From assembly GCF_028453695.1 (NCBI RefSeq), contig NC_135775.1:26260545-26324544 (forward strand): DNA of 64,000 bases, written 5' to 3'. Within the stretch, counting starts at the first letter, position 1. Each line of letters begins with the position of its first letter. Below, one piece after another: positions 37,799-51,440 of this stretch. The notes beneath the pieces are model-generated. The model did no database searches and was not told where the DNA came from. It worked only from the letters and a program-made list of their open reading frames with translations. The translations under genes were made by a program, and so were the position numbers. Origin of the DNA: Augochlora pura (lineage: Eukaryota; Arthropoda; Insecta; Hymenoptera; Halictidae).

Positions 37799-39120
37799 AG
37801 GGGACGGGTTGATGAACCGCATCAGGACTGATGTCCGAGGGAACCGCGCATCGACCTGTCGCCTCGTCGGTCCCTCGTCAAAAGGTGCTCCTTAAAAATG
37901 TCCTCTTAGCCTCTTTTCGGGCCCTGCTCCGGTTCTCTCGGTCGTTTTTCAGCGCCGCCGCGAAACGAGACCCCCGGTTGCACCGTTACTTTGCCGAAAT
38001 AAAACGTCGGCATATGCAACGAGCAGCAGCGCGCCGCCTTGTTTCGCCCGACAGCTTTGTCAGGAAGCCCACTGTGTCATGGATCGTGACAGGAAAGACG
38101 AGCCGGTGAATCGGGACGTATCTGGGATAAGGATTCGACGATGGGGGGGCACGTGGAACGATGCTTCGTCACGTGTCATTAGGATCGTCTCTTCCGGTAT
38201 ACCGTTTTCTGCCACCGCGACGCTCTTCTGCCTGTCGGTAATTACGCTTAATTGGATAGGAGTCCGTAAAACGTGTTCGCGCGTGCCCCTCTCTCCGATT
38301 TTTGGGCGACGGCGCGGTCGTTTCTCTTCCGCCGTTTGCAAAGGGTACTAGCGAGATACATTCCCGCGCAGTGTTCGTTTCCACGTTCGCCAGGTGCTCG
38401 AATGATTTAACCCCTAGGCTAGCGACCGTTTATCCTTCTGTCGGAGCGAGTCAGTTTTTACGACCGGCGACGAAGAGTTAGGAATTACGAGATTCTTCGA
38501 CCGTGTCCTGTTACTTCTCGAAAATCTGCTACTCGTGCTACAGATCGTTGTCTCTAGAACGTCTCGCGTCCTTCGTCAGGTTATGTCAAGTTATTTCAGG
38601 TTATGTCGGAATTAAAACAAAACAGTTCCACCGTAACTCTTCTTATTTTTTCCTTAAAAGAACAATTACGTTTCAAAGCTTGCATTTTCTCTTAGAGACC
38701 TGGCATTGCTCATCGCGAGGTATACGTCTTTTTCTATCGCTCCTAATAGCATAGTCACCGCTGCGTTATCGTTTCAACGTAACAACTCTCGCGCAGAAAA
38801 ATCGCCGGGAGGACGTATCTTAGGAGCTTGATGAGACGACCACGTTAATTGCGTCGAGAAGTACCCAAGGATTCCCAATAACAGGTGCAGTCGATCGTCG
38901 GCGAATGAGCGTAGATTATACGGGGCTGGACGGTCGAGAGATCTCTTTCGTTCGCAGATTAAGAAACCCGACCAATTAATTTCTCTTTCGTAATGATACC
39001 GACTATTTCTCCTAATTAGATGCAAACGTCCATTCTCGTGAATCGGTTCTCGAAAACAAAAATAAGAGAACGGTCGTTTCGCTTCTTCAAATTGCCCGCG
39101 ACAAATTTTACGTTCGCATA

Positions 39121-39192
39121 GTTTAAGGAAAGATCAGAAAATGTCAGGTTATGTACAGGTTATGGCACGTTTAAGGAAAGATCAGAAAATGT
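39121..39192. repeat. 24-bp direct repeat flanking a TTATG decamer
   Basis: GTTTAAGGAAAGATCAGAAA plus ATGT occurs at 39121-39144 and 39169-39192. Between the copies lies CAGGTTATGTACAGGTTATG. Confidence 0.8.
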
Positions 39193-40331
39193 TCACGGGA
39201 GTTTGAACATGTATTTTCGTATGATTCAATATTCCTTGAATAGAGAAAAAGGCTACTTTTACTGTTTCTTCATAAGTGGATACAAAATGAAGATCCCTTA
39301 AACAGACGTTAAACCTTCAAGTACTTTAAGCGTCCCACGGTTAATCGATCGGCAGTCTATTCGCAACCGTGTCGGCCGGACATTCTAGCAGCGGACTTTA
39401 TCTCCGCTCCGCAATTGCAACGTTATAGCCGATCCCGCTAATTGCATATAAATCGTCGGAGTGGAAACCGTAACGTTTCCCGGTTTGTCAGTTTCCCCGA
39501 TCGATTTTGACGCAACGCTTCCGCTGGGAACCGTATGCCATATTCAACTCCGGTCCTTGACATTGTCCGCTACGCGACCGTTGGCTCATTACCGAACGAA
39601 ACGAACGCGGAAACGGCCGTAAAAGAACGAAAACCTTCCAAGACGAAACGCAACAAGATATTTCATCTTTAACGATCGTCTTTCGACGGAATCCATCAAA
39701 TTGTGGTTCCGTTCTGCGAGCGACTCGTTGCGGATCGTTCTGCGAACGATTACGCTCCATTTCGGTTTTGATCCGACGCCAAATACGGATTTTCGCTCGG
39801 CGCTGGGAGCTCGTTAATTAGACATCGACGCCTCGTAACGGTAGATAATCGTTCCGGATAATTTTGAATAAACGACACGGCCGTGTAATTCGAGCCACCG
39901 CCGCTGCGGCGTCTCCGCGCCTTTTATTACGTCCGCGGGCGGGCGCGAGATGAAAAAGGGAAAAGGCGTGTTTTCTCCTGCGGCCACCCCGGCAATCAGG
40001 TGGGATCCTAACCAATCTGTGGCTCGCGTACGATACGCCGCGCGGCGGCTGTCGGGACTGTTACGAGATCGAGGCGAAGGCGGTCGATCATTCCGCGGCT
40101 ATGTTCGCTCGTGTATCTCTAATTAGCCAATTTTACGGTGCCGCGGCTCCCTCGCTTCTGTACCGTACAACGCAAATATTCGCGGAACGCCTGCATCGAA
40201 ACGTTCAGGCTTTTCATACTCTGATTCATTCATCGCTCGAGCAAATACGAACACATGTTGCAAACAAAGCCGCGGATTCCATTAGACGCGGTATCATTTC
40301 CTCGAAACGGCGAACTCCGAGTAATTGCGGG

Positions 40332-40400
40332 AGAGAGAGAGAGAAAGATGGAGTGAGGAGGCGCGAAGGGGTGAGTGAGTGAGTGAGAGAGAGAGGGAGA
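40332..40400. repeat. (GA)n and (GAGT)n compound microsatellite
   Basis: A GA run near 40332-40344 is followed by GTGA repeats at about 40371-40386 and another GA run. Confidence 0.85.
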
Positions 40401-42043
40401 CATCGCGTGAGTATCCGTTTATAATCGAGAGCTCGCCGAGCGAGAGAGTCATCGGTCAATCGGGAACAGAGCAGGCGGAACGACTAATTAATAAGCGGCC
40501 GAGAAAAACGATCGGAGGAAAAAGGAGTCCAGTAAGCGTACGATAGAGCTATTATAAATCGGAATTAGCGGCGCGGTTACTGGGCTAGAAGCACGCGGAA
40601 CCGGTATCGACTCGCGATCCCGTGAATCGAATTACACGACCGGTGAACAAGCATCTTAATCGTGGTTATCTTTAATCACCGCTCCAACTGTCAAGACGAG
40701 ATTCGGAAAATTGTTTACGACCTGCCGCGCGGCTATACCTCCGCGCGCTCGCCCGCGCCGAACGTTTTCTTATCGGCTCGGTCGGCCGCGCGGAACGAGC
40801 CGCCTGGAAAGTTTCGCGAAATCGAAGCAATTTGTCCACCGCGACGAAAGCCGCGCTCTGATTTATCGCGGCGATTAGTCTTTTCGATTTCCTTGCATAC
40901 CGATTAAAATTAAATTCTACGACGCTACGCAACGAATATACCGCGCGGAACATAAGCCGGCAATTAATTTTTCCTCGCGACTGCGAACGAGAGCTTTTAA
41001 TCGGGCAGGCCCGACGTCTTTATCCTGTTTGCCGGTTAATGATTAATGAAACGCTGATTTTATGCGTGCCGCAATAAAAATTCGCAGGCGCCGTTTCGCG
41101 CGGCGGTGATACGGCAAGTATTTCGAATCGTTAAGGGGGGGGGGGGAGGTTTCTAAATTTTAAAAATTCTGTCTTCTTGTCATCGGTATTTAACCATTTA
41201 AGTAAACGCAGACAAACGGGATAAATATTTTTCCTTTTCCGTCTAAGAAATTATTATAATAGAAAAAAGTGTTCGTCCTTGCAACCATGAAGAAAATATT
41301 ACGGCGAGGGATTAAACCACCAAAGAAAGCACCAATCTTCCCGGAGTGAGTTGTCATCGCGAACCGCTTCATTTTCTAGCCATACATATTTCCTGATTGC
41401 CGGGCATTCCGATACCACGGCGAGCAGAAACGGTCTCGCAATGGGCGAACGCCTCAATCAAGTCCAGTTACTCCCATTAAATGACCTGTTTGCTGTTCGA
41501 CGCTGCGAGTTCATTATCTCGAATATGGATTGTTCTATAAGGAAATTTCATTTCGCATTTTCTGCATAGTTCTTCTGCGGCGCCGGTTCGCCCCAATAAT
41601 TTTATTAATATTAATAATAGTAAAACGTCGTAGTAGAGGCTCGGCACGGTACACGCCCATGGTAATCCCTGCCTGTCATGTAAAAGCCGACTAAAAGGGC
41701 AACTTTGTAGGCAACTCGCTGCAATTTGCGAAATCATGCAGCCGGATAAACGATTCGCATTATATCGAGGAAGCTGCCGGAACGTTTTTAAAAAGGCGTA
41801 TGCACTTTTCAGTCCAGCGTGGTGGTTCGGTATCATTAGTAATTCGAGCTTGGTATCCGAGGTTGGACGCCTCGTCGTCGTTTTCTCGGAACGCGGAGCG
41901 ATCTCATTGACAGCTTTTGCGGTCGTCGGAGAAATTTGCGGAATTTCGAAAAACGCGGTAATTAGCAAACACGCGACGAACGTTGGCGCAGCGAGAAACG
42001 CGAACGAAACTGCGAAGGCGTCGCGGGCGCGCAGAGTACTAAT

Positions 42044-42279
42044 TTAACCTCTTAGGCACGACGCCCCATTATAGTTTCGCTGATGTTTCGTGATTTACTC
42101 AATTGTATTATTAGTTACTGAAGTAAACGATTATAGTGAACGTGTATATCTACAATACACTATAAAATGAATATACAATACATCAATATATCAAAAATAT
42201 ATATATCAAGAAAAATGGTAGTTTAATCGTGACAAATTTGATTTATTCTTGCAGAATGTAGCCGTGTCTAAGAGGTTAA
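42044..42279 (+). mobile_element. TTAA MITE family 1, copy B (complete)
   Basis: TTAA edges at 42044-42047 and 42276-42279. The left terminus is CCTCTTAGGCACGACG and the right one is CGTGTCTAAGAGG. The interior shares the TTTACTCAATTG and GTAAACGATTA segments with copies C and D. It is non-coding, and its orientation is opposite to copies A, E and F. Confidence 0.87.
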
Positions 42280-43362
42280 GTAACGACAATTTGAACGGCA
42301 TCGAAGGTCGCGCGTGGCTGTCGGGAACGAGTACGATGGACTTTCTCATAATTGCACCGGCAGTCACGAAGGTCGGATACGGACTGCAGCTGGGTTCTCG
42401 AGCGATCCCAATCGTTCTGGCCAAGGTGTTCTCTAACTACGTGCGATCGCCTCTTCCGGTCGTTATTATTATACTACCTGCGGCGGCTGGATCCCGGATT
42501 AGAAGGATTCGGCGCGATTCCCTAACTGTATTCCGCGACCGTTTCTTTTCGTCGGTCTTGAGAACCGTCTTTCTCCGCAAAAACCGTGCCCGTTAGAGAG
42601 AGAGATATCTCCCTCCGGAAGAAAGTTTAGCGGGAACCGCGCGAATTTGATTGTTCGGTGACCACAGTTCCCATTAATCCGAGTCGAACAGAATTCACCG
42701 CGGCTAGTTCCGTCTTCAACGCGTTTCGTGCGTGACACTGATCGAGACTTGTTCGCGCACCTGGCGTGGAAATATCAGCGAGGTTTCAACTTTCATTGCT
42801 GACAATAAGATCTCGAATTTAACAAATGTGTCGCGAGATTTTTGGGATTTCAATGTGAATTGAAACGGCAATTTTACAGCTTAATAAAAATAATATAAAA
42901 ATAATTGTAACAAAAATACATAAATTGTAACATTTCAGCTGGACTATACTCAAAGCCAAGAGGTTAATTGCAGAACGTAAGGTCGGTGGATGTTTCGGCC
43001 GTGTCGATCGATGGATCTATGACCCAGAGAGATGCCGAGCTGCCTCGAATTAGAAGATCGATGATCGCGGAATTACGTGGAGTGTAGGGTATCATTAACG
43101 AAACGCCCATCATTGTCTCGTTTCGGTAGCGAACAAAGGTACCGTAAGAAGCCAAGAAACGGTAACGAGTATCGACCGCATCTTTGACGTAATAACACGT
43201 CGAGTCTCCGGGCCTGATCGCTCTATGACGGCTACCTCGTCAAGCGCTCCCTAACAGATGGATTTGCATTGTTTTTATTTCCCATCAATTTCATATAATA
43301 ATTCACGCCTCCGACATGTTCATCAGCTAATACTTTCCATGATGAACCACGGCTCGACTGCA

Positions 43363-43585
43363 TAATTGAGCCGTTTATTTTGAAAGTGACCTAACTCCAT
43401 TCTTCTTAGAATAAGAAGGTAGACCATAGTTATTCATTTAATAATTGCCACTATTTTAATAGAAACTATTAAACTCATTAGTATCCTATACGTGTACTTT
43501 TAAATTCATTGAAACGCAAACCCTTAAACATCTCGATTCGAAGATAAATGGAGTTAGGCCACTGTCAAAATAAACGGCTCAATTA
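43363..43585. mobile_element. Tc1/mariner-like MITE with about 38-bp inverted repeats
   Basis: TA edges at 43363-43364 and 43584-43585. The left end, ATTGAGCCGTTTATTTTGA and on through GTGACCTAACTCCAT, is mirrored at the right by ATGGAGTTAGGCCACTGTC and AAAATAAACGGCTCAAT. The arms are nearly identical. The interior is AT-rich with no frame. The TA duplication places it with the Tc1/mariner superfamily (inference). Confidence 0.83.
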
Positions 43586-46500
43586 GCTGTACGACTAATT
43601 ACGTTTGCCCTGGTCATCTAGGGCGTCGAATTCCACAGGGTCACCGCGGGATTCCAGTTCCATTAGAAAGTCGATCTGCCGGATGTTAATTCGACTAATT
43701 AGAAAATCGAAGAAGCCCGGTGCTAGAAAGCGAACCGTCGGGTTTCTCGAATCCGTAGAGGTATCTTCGACAAATCTGCGGCCTTGACGCACGAGAGTAA
43801 ACCGATCGAGCGGATCATAGAGGAGCTTCGCGATGCTGACGGACACGCACACCGTGCTATCGAATCGACGGTGAAAGCCATCGATGCGGGAAATTCGCGA
43901 ACGCAGTCGGCCGTACTCGTTGCGTCGATTATCCGGCGAAAAAGACCGCGGGTGCTCGCCGATTAAACAGGGTCGATTTCTAACGGCGAAACGACGAGCT
44001 CCGCGGACGCGATGAGTCCGCAAGAATGGGAAGACCGGATCGCGACGACCGCGACGCCGATGCCCGGGTGTGTGCACCGAGCTGCGGGGCCCGGAGAAAA
44101 ACTGTCGTGTCTAACGACGCGATTAAGGCGAGATTTCATGGAAATAAAGTGGTTCCAGCAAGAAACGGCCATCCGGCTCTCTGGGATCGGGAACGGCCGT
44201 GTTGCTCGGGCGGTACGCCGCGATTAGATACGCAAATTCGGGACGATTAGAGCGGCTTTTGTCGAGCGTATTAAGACCGCCTTCTTTCGTTTGCACGGGC
44301 GAAACAGGCCTGTCGAACGCGCGTACCGTTAGGGTTCACGCAAAAATCCGGCGGCCTTTTTTTTCAAAAGTTGCATCGGTCTTGCCACTGTCGAGGAGCA
44401 ACGGTACAGCCGCGAATCGTGCGGAAACGAACGGGCAGAAACGGAGACGCCGATTAACCTGAATTCGAGTGTTTAGAAACAGAGTTTCCAGGTTTCTCGC
44501 GCACCGTCTGCGTTGCTACGCCCGCCGTTTTATCGCTGCTTTTCGTCTTTGTGGTGAGACGAATTGCGAGTCGAGGCACCAGTGAATTTACAGAGATAAA
44601 TAAATAGCGAGGGTAAAAAGAAAATAAAAAGAAATAGCGAGGGTCAGGAAAACTATCCTGGAGTTAAATTAAACCGAGCTTCCTTCGTTGAAACCGAGAG
44701 GGCTCGGCGAACCACAATACATGCAATTTCCCTGGCAGCGAGATTATCGGAATTTCCTCGCGATGCAGTTCCCCGGGAATTTTTCGCGGATCGATTTTCT
44801 TCGCTCGCTGCCCGGTGTTTTCTCGTTGCCTAAGCATCGAAGCGGTCGTTCCCTGATTCACCCGGCGGCTTCTCGTTTTCCAGAGGTTGCGCAGGATAAT
44901 TCACGAATCCCGCGGATCGCTTCCTCCTAGCTTCCCCCGTCCGCGCGCGCGTCGACGCGCCGCTATTTACTCGAGTTGCCCGCGATTTGTATTCGGTATC
45001 GCTGGGAAGTGAAATCCGAAAACCGGTCGGAAGCGTCGCGTCTGTTCAGCGGCCGTGCGAATACCGTCGTCTCGCCCTTGTTATGCGACTCTGGAATCGA
45101 CAGGCGTCTCACGGACGATCGACACCGCAAATAGAAATGAGTTCTCTCTCCCTGCTATTACCGAGCTTGTTCGATCGGAAGAGACCGCTTTCGAATTTTT
45201 CAGAGTTTCGTCCGCGACGCGCCGCCGAGTATTCGATAGTATTCGATAGCGTGGTCGTCGTCGCCTAGCCGCGCGTTCAAATCGCCGAGTTAGCGCGAAG
45301 ACGCGTCCACAGGCACGTAAACCGGTCGACTTATCAATTTTAGCTCTCCGCGTTGCTCCCCCCTCTGGACCAATAGTTATCTTAAAACGCCCGGTGTCCA
45401 TTAAAAATTTGATCCTACTTCACTACGAATTCCTCGTGCCATTTTTAGCGGAATTCTCCGTGCGAGAAACAGTTTCTCCTTCGGTTTTATAATCTGTAGT
45501 CGTAGCGGATGTCTTGGATTATACTCGTAGAAATTGGTCTACATCTATTTCTAGACAGCCAATCTTTACGCGGCGTTAAGATTTTCCGAATGTAACCCAA
45601 GACGCTGATGTCAAGCATTATTAAATTCTTCCAATCGGTTAACTATTTTATCTCCCTCGTTCTTGTTCTTGCGCGCGAAACGCGGTGCAAATAAAATTGT
45701 AATCGTAGTGCTCCCTTTCGAGGTTTTATTCGCAAGAAAATTAAACAGCAGATACGATGCGATATCCATCGAGCTGGCGCGTAAAAATAAATCGAATTTC
45801 AACGAATGAGAAGAACTATCAAACCGATCGATTCGATACGGTGGCGGACGTGCTCGTGGCTGGAAGCTTGGTAGTCGACTGGCTGGCAAGAATAAACTGT
45901 CGAACGTGTCAAGAATTTTCGTGGATCGAATGTATTGTCGCCCGTTGTCGAATAGAAAACAACAGTTAGTTTTGTTGCTTAGAGATATGGTATGCTCGGT
46001 AGGTGACGATTGCCTAGCGAACCAAACAAATTCTTCGCGATTTTCCCATGCCGTGCTCGCTGCTCGAATAACGTTCGCCGTCGCAACCGGTATCGGAATA
46101 CCAATTAGTAGCGGTGATAAAGATCGTGATCGTCCCATAGGATCTCTTCGATCCATGCCGAACAATCTCCACCATATATACCATCGATTTGCTTTCGAGC
46201 TACTTCTTCCTCCTTCTCCTTCTTCTCCCGTCTTCTTCTTCTTCTTCTTCCTCGTTCTCGATCCTCTGAAAAGAGATCCTGCTTTTTTCTCCGTACGGTT
46301 TCCTGTATAGCTGAAAATTGAGACATCGCCGCGATAGCATCTATCGCCTCGATCCACTCGAGGCACACCGGTGATCGACGGAGGACTCGCAAATAAATGA
46401 TTCAGCAGCTTGGGCCTTATATAGATCTCCCGGCAGACGATTCGATCAGCCGTATGTATTATTCTTCGAGGAAGTGAGCGATCTTTAGTCACGGTCGCTC

Positions 46501-48121
46501 TCGGAATCCTCTCGGTTCTATTGCCTTTAAACGATCCTCTCGGTCTCTCGAGTTGGCGTCGCACGGTAAAATCTCGCTGGCCGCGGCTTTTTCACCTGGA
46601 CGGTCGACTTTGAAATATTTTTCCGCGTTCCTTCCGGGAGTGCTTCTAAAACACGCGTTTCCTCAGTTCCAAGAGGCTCCTAAAAATGTTTGTCGATCAG
46701 TAAAAAATAGGAGCGACTTCGTAAAGCGTTTCTATGCTTCCGAATGGTAACTTTAAAAATCGTGAAATCTTTTCTAGGTTGTTTTCCATTAATTACCGCG
46801 CCGAGAACTAAAATTGGAGCAACGTCGCCGCGTGGCTTGCCGCGCGAGAGCTCTCCAAAAATTCCCGGCGTGTTCCGAGTGGCGCACAGGAGCCAGCCTG
46901 GTACTGGTTTACACGGGTTTTCAATTAGTCATTAATCCTTGCGCCGGGTTCAATGTAAATGGGACCGTTATACTGTCGTCCCGCATACGGGCCCGAGTCT
47001 CTCTCTCCTCGTGAAACAGATAAACTGCACGAGGCAACCGATCCTCGCATCGAGCCATCGATATTCCTCGGACATCCCATCGAACCACGCTCGCGCGCGC
47101 GGCTTTTTCTCGATTTCCTGCGAGAAGGAAAAGATATTCGAACGGGCAACGTGGTCCCCGAGGCACGTTATAGGGGTGAAACGAGACCGCGAACTGGCGT
47201 ATGACCAAGGAAGCGGTAACCAGCCGGGAGCCCTCTTACATTTCAATTAGCCGGGGTAGATTATAAACGGCGCTACCGTGTACGATAATCGACGCGTCTC
47301 GATGAACCGACCACCGTGTTACGTGCTGCTCGTTTCCTCCACCTCCGCGCCCCCTCCTCCTCCTCCTCCTCCTCTTCTCGTTCACCGCCGTAGCAGACTC
47401 TGCGCGAGAACGAGCGCATACGCGAACGACGTACACCTCTGCTTGCATCAACGCGCCTGCGCGGTTTCTCTCGCTCCACGGTCGCCGAAATAGCCTCGCC
47501 CCCTGCGAAATTAGCCGACATTATCTCTCGACGGATTTGCTTAATCAAGATTTTTAATTCCGCGGACCGGTGCACCGGGTTTCCATACCGGCCTCCTATC
47601 GCGTCCGCAAAAAAAGAAACCACTCGGGGAGACTCGCAAGAACAAAAATGCTCGCGACGCGCGATTAATAACGCCGCGGATGAAGATCTCGTAATCGCAC
47701 CGGTACATCGAGCCAGCCATTACACCATCGAACGCGCACACCGATGCAGAAACGCAAGAGAGACGCGTAATCGACGCGCGCGGCAAGAAACTTTCGATCC
47801 GAGGGCGAGATCTGCATCGCAATTGCCAATTACCGTAACGAGTGCGTCGCGATATTAATCGGCAACAAATTGCCGGCGCGTTATCGGCCGTTTTACCGAA
47901 ACAGTCCGAGGAATTCGACGCACGCAGGCTGCTGCGCGCGCATATCGTTTAGACCCCGCCTCTTCGTGGCTTGGCAAAAAGGGAATATAATTACCGAGCG
48001 CAAACGAGCTATTCAACCAGAGGCCGGCCGCTGAAAAACGGTATCGACGCGACGAGGCGACCGCGCGTTCCGCAGTTCTGCAGCGAGAACGGTGCGAGAG
48101 GATGCGATTAGGGAGAGAGAA

Positions 48122-48181
<60 letters not shown>

Positions 48182-49242
48182 GGTTCATTAGCTATTCGGG
48201 AAAAATGGTCGGACCGTTTGGTGTGTCGCGCTGGTAATCGCTAACTAACTCCCGCGCGACTCGCTCGCGCCGCGAGGAGCGTCCGCGCGCCTCGCCGCGC
48301 CGTGATCGAAGGAGAAAGTCAAAAATCTGTGGCGCGGATTGCGCAACCGCTCCGCCACGCCGGATCGTCGGTGTCCGATGAGGCTGGGACGCGATGCGCA
48401 GTCCAGTTAGGCGTGCATCGGCTCCCGCGAGAAGAAAAACGTCGTAAAACGAGAGGATGATTTTAATGTTTCCGCAGCTCGGAGCATCCCGGGATCGACG
48501 ATTTGCATACGGATGGCTGGACCGGCCGGCTACCGCTTCATTAAAAGCGCATAGGAGCGCGTAGAGGCGCGCGTAGAAGCCCGTGGAAACGGGGCCCCGA
48601 GGAACTCGATGTGTTTGCGCGACCATTCCAGTTAGAAGACCGCGACGTATCCCGGTGCCACGTGATTGCGAAAATTACACGGCTTGGATATTTTCGTCGG
48701 TTTGTTTATCGCTCGGTTTCTGCTACAGAAATAGAGAGAGAGAGATGAAGAGAGAGGAGCTCTTCTCTCCCGAGCGAACCGGGAGGCCGTGTTCACCGAT
48801 CGTTCAGCGACCGTTCAGCGATCTTGCACGGTTTTTGCCGGTGTAATCGATCGTGGCCACAGCGCCACGATACAATCGTTCCACGGCCGCGGACAAAGTG
48901 CGGCCCCGGTAATTTCGTGTTGTTAATTACGGCCAGGCTTCCTAGATCCGTGCGACCGCAATCCCGTCCTATTATCGTCCTCACCGCGGGACACCCGTCG
49001 ATTCAACGCGGCGTTTCGAGGCGCGTCGAACTGGTTTCCCCGACTCCGGCGGATAACTTTAGACAACAACGTCCTTAATGCCAGAGTCGAGAGCACTTTC
49101 CGTGACGCGCAAGTAGCGCAAAACGGGCCGCTACAGATGCGATGCCCGTTGCCCGTTGCATCGGCCCTGCGATCGGCCACGAAAACGCATTCTTAAGGCG
49201 GTTGATCGGTGCCGTTCCACCAAGCCGGGCCTCCTCCGGTTT
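43586..49242. other. Non-coding stretch with one long open frame
   Basis: A 317-codon minus-strand frame (45611-46564) is open but crosses a (CTT)n tract at about 46202-46255, read as poly-Lys/Glu, and has a Ser/Arg-rich composition without domains. I do not call it a gene. A CCT run at about 47349-47373 and the GA tract at 48112 also lie here. Confidence 0.5.
48112..48179. repeat. Long (GA)n microsatellite
   Basis: About 68 bases of GA with a few AAA breaks at the left. It is the longest GA tract in the window. Confidence 0.95.
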
Positions 49243-49485
49243 TATTGGCTTGGCAATTAAGCGATCGCGGATTTTGTTAATAGTCTTAGTTATAATTAAT
49301 TTAGTTATATTGTTTTCTCGCTGTCTGGACTTTCATCTTCAATTTACTATGAAAATTGCGCCGATTAATTATTTAGTTTCGTTTTTATTACAGTTTGAAG
49401 ATGGCAGCATCAAAAATTCATTAGTCTAATCGAATGAACGTATATTTTTTATTGAATCCGCAATTACTTAGTTGCCAACCCAATA
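49243..49485. mobile_element. Mariner-derived short element (copy 2)
   Basis: TA edges at 49243-49244 and 49484-49485. Termini TTGGCTTGGCAATTAAGCGA and ACTTAGTTGCCAACCCAA. At 243 bp it is the shortest of the three and retains only a few transposase-start codons near 49401 (TTTGAAGATGGCAGCATC). Non-functional. Confidence 0.85.
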
Positions 49486-50548
49486 GCTTCCCGTCATTGC
49501 TCCCGCTATTTATTTAGGTATTTATAGCTGATTTCCAGGCGTTAACTGCGACTTCGTTAGCGACACCGTGTTTTACAGAATTAACACGTCGACGGCGTTT
49601 AGAGTCGCTTGTCCAAATATACGTTGCAATAAAGAATCACCGCGCGTGAAAATTAACCAAAGTAATTCATCGTTGTAAGAATAGAAGACGTTTCTATACA
49701 TCCTCGTACAAGCTTGGAATAATACAAATGGTTTCTCACGTATACGATTGCTTTACGATTGCCTTCAGATCGCTCTCGATTAAAAAAATGAGACGGTAGC
49801 AATAAAAATGAGTTACACACAGATGTTTCGTCTCGATACCGGAAAATTGAATAAAAGAAGACTTTTCACCGTTTGTTTGTATAATCGTACCGAACCAGCG
49901 ATTTATTTCCTTGATAAGCCGGTCTCCGTTCCACATACCAAACACGGTGTGTCGAAAATCGCTTTTCGGTGGTTGATTCGAAAGTTGAAAAGTTTAAGCT
50001 GGAACTCTTGCAATTAAGATTATCTCGCGTTACCACAGTCCGTTGTTATACGTAGAATCTCTGATAAGTTTCTTCAACAGGTACATATACATATAGCATA
50101 TAACCCAGGGAGGCGTGTCCGTTCATAGGCAGAGCGTTTCTACTGCGCGAAAACGCTGGTAACAGCGCCGTCCCCGCTGTTATCTTAATATCGTCGCGTT
50201 ATCTCGATCGCCAGCAGCTCCGCGCGCGTTAATTCGATTTCGATCTGTACATACGAATAAATTCGAAAATGTCTACATTCTCAGCCACCCGACCGATCTT
50301 CCGCGATTGAATACAAATTGATGCTTCCCTCGACCAGCGGTAACGTTTACGATAGTGGCGGAGCAGTCGTTCGATTTCTCGGGCACGGTAAATTACCAAC
50401 CCGAGAACCGGAATCGGCGCAAAGATTCGCCATTGCCCAGTAGTTAAATAGCCGAACGACACGGCGTCGCGCGCGTTCAACATCGAATAAAACTCGAAAT
50501 ACTAACTTCGCCGACCGGCGAGAGACATCGAGAGTAATTTCACCGGTA

Positions 50549-50550
<2 letters not shown>

Positions 50551-50579
<29 letters not shown>
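50551..50579. repeat. (AG)n microsatellite
   Basis: A pure AG run of 29 bases. Confidence 0.93.
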
Positions 50580-50582
<3 letters not shown>

Positions 50583-51241
50583 CGGCATGCAACATGTACA
50601 TTCCACGAGGCCGATATTCCACGAAACGCACGGGACACCGCCGCGCGCGCGTGTAAAACGTGTAACGCCGCGTCGAACCAGCGTTACCGGACCGCTCACG
50701 ATTTTAGAACTGTTACTCGGGGCCTGTTATCGCGGCGAGCCCCCCCTCGGACAACGTTCACGAAATTCCACGGAATCAGATAGTATCTGCGGGGAGGGAA
50801 TAAAGATCACTGGGTTTCCAGGGCAAAAATGTCCGCGCGCGTGTGTGTGTGTACGACGCCGACTCGAAAAAAGAACGGGGGCCCTCCAAGTACGGCTTCG
50901 CCAGGAAACGATCCTTATCGCTTGTTTAATTGCTCCTCGTCGCGATACAACGTTTCCCATACAATCGTGTCTCGATACAATCGGATTATGATAATTCTTT
51001 CGGAACGATTCCGCAAAAACGAAGGTAATTAGAGAAGTAACTGGAATCGCGCGGATCGCCGCTGAACTTCTTTTTACGCGGATATCGTTGCGAATCGACC
51101 GCGGATTTCGACTTACCGATTTATGTAACGCGATGAAACATCGATTAAACGTGCGAAGATTTTTCGTTCGTTGTTATCGAAAGGAATCGTTGCCAGGAAT
51201 AGAATTTTATAAAATACGAAGTCTGTACATATTGTGTACAC

Positions 51242-51440
51242 TTAACCTCTTAAGCGCGACGCGCCACTGTAGTGGCTTTCATGAGGGTTTCGTGTTTTAA
51301 TCAATTGTTTTATTAACTGTTAAATTAAACGATTAAGGTGAGAGTGTGTGTGTGTAAGAGAAATGGAATATAAAATTGAAAAAAGAATATATGTAATTAA
51401 TACTGTACATAGATATACGGAAAATATGTATAAAGTCCTC
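51242..51440 (+). mobile_element. TTAA MITE family 1, copy C (right end lost)
   Basis: The left edge TTAA is at 51242-51245 with terminus CCTCTTAAGCGCGACG, followed by the perfect subterminal palindrome GCCACT-GT-AGTGGC at 51263-51276. The interior matches copies B and D until about 51435, where similarity stops before any right terminus. It is a truncated copy. Confidence 0.75.

Larger units (their letters stand above)
34367..42043. other. Upstream region of the minus-strand gene; non-coding
   Basis: Must contain the non-coding first exon and promoter of the minus-strand NGKP gene, which I cannot place. Microsatellites at 36430 and 40332, decamer repeats at 38577-38608 and 39143-39163, a 13-bp tandem array at 37747, and a G-run at about 41136-41147. 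No other gene seen. Confidence 0.5.

Noticed and set aside
38405..38430. TTAACCCCTAGGCTAGCG as a transposon terminus
   Set aside because: Resembles the TTAACCCC ends, but there is no partner end and no subterminal palindrome.
42900..42966. Right end of another family-1 MITE (CCAAGAGGTTAA)
   Set aside because: Only the last ten bases fit, the preceding sequence does not match the family, and no left end was found.
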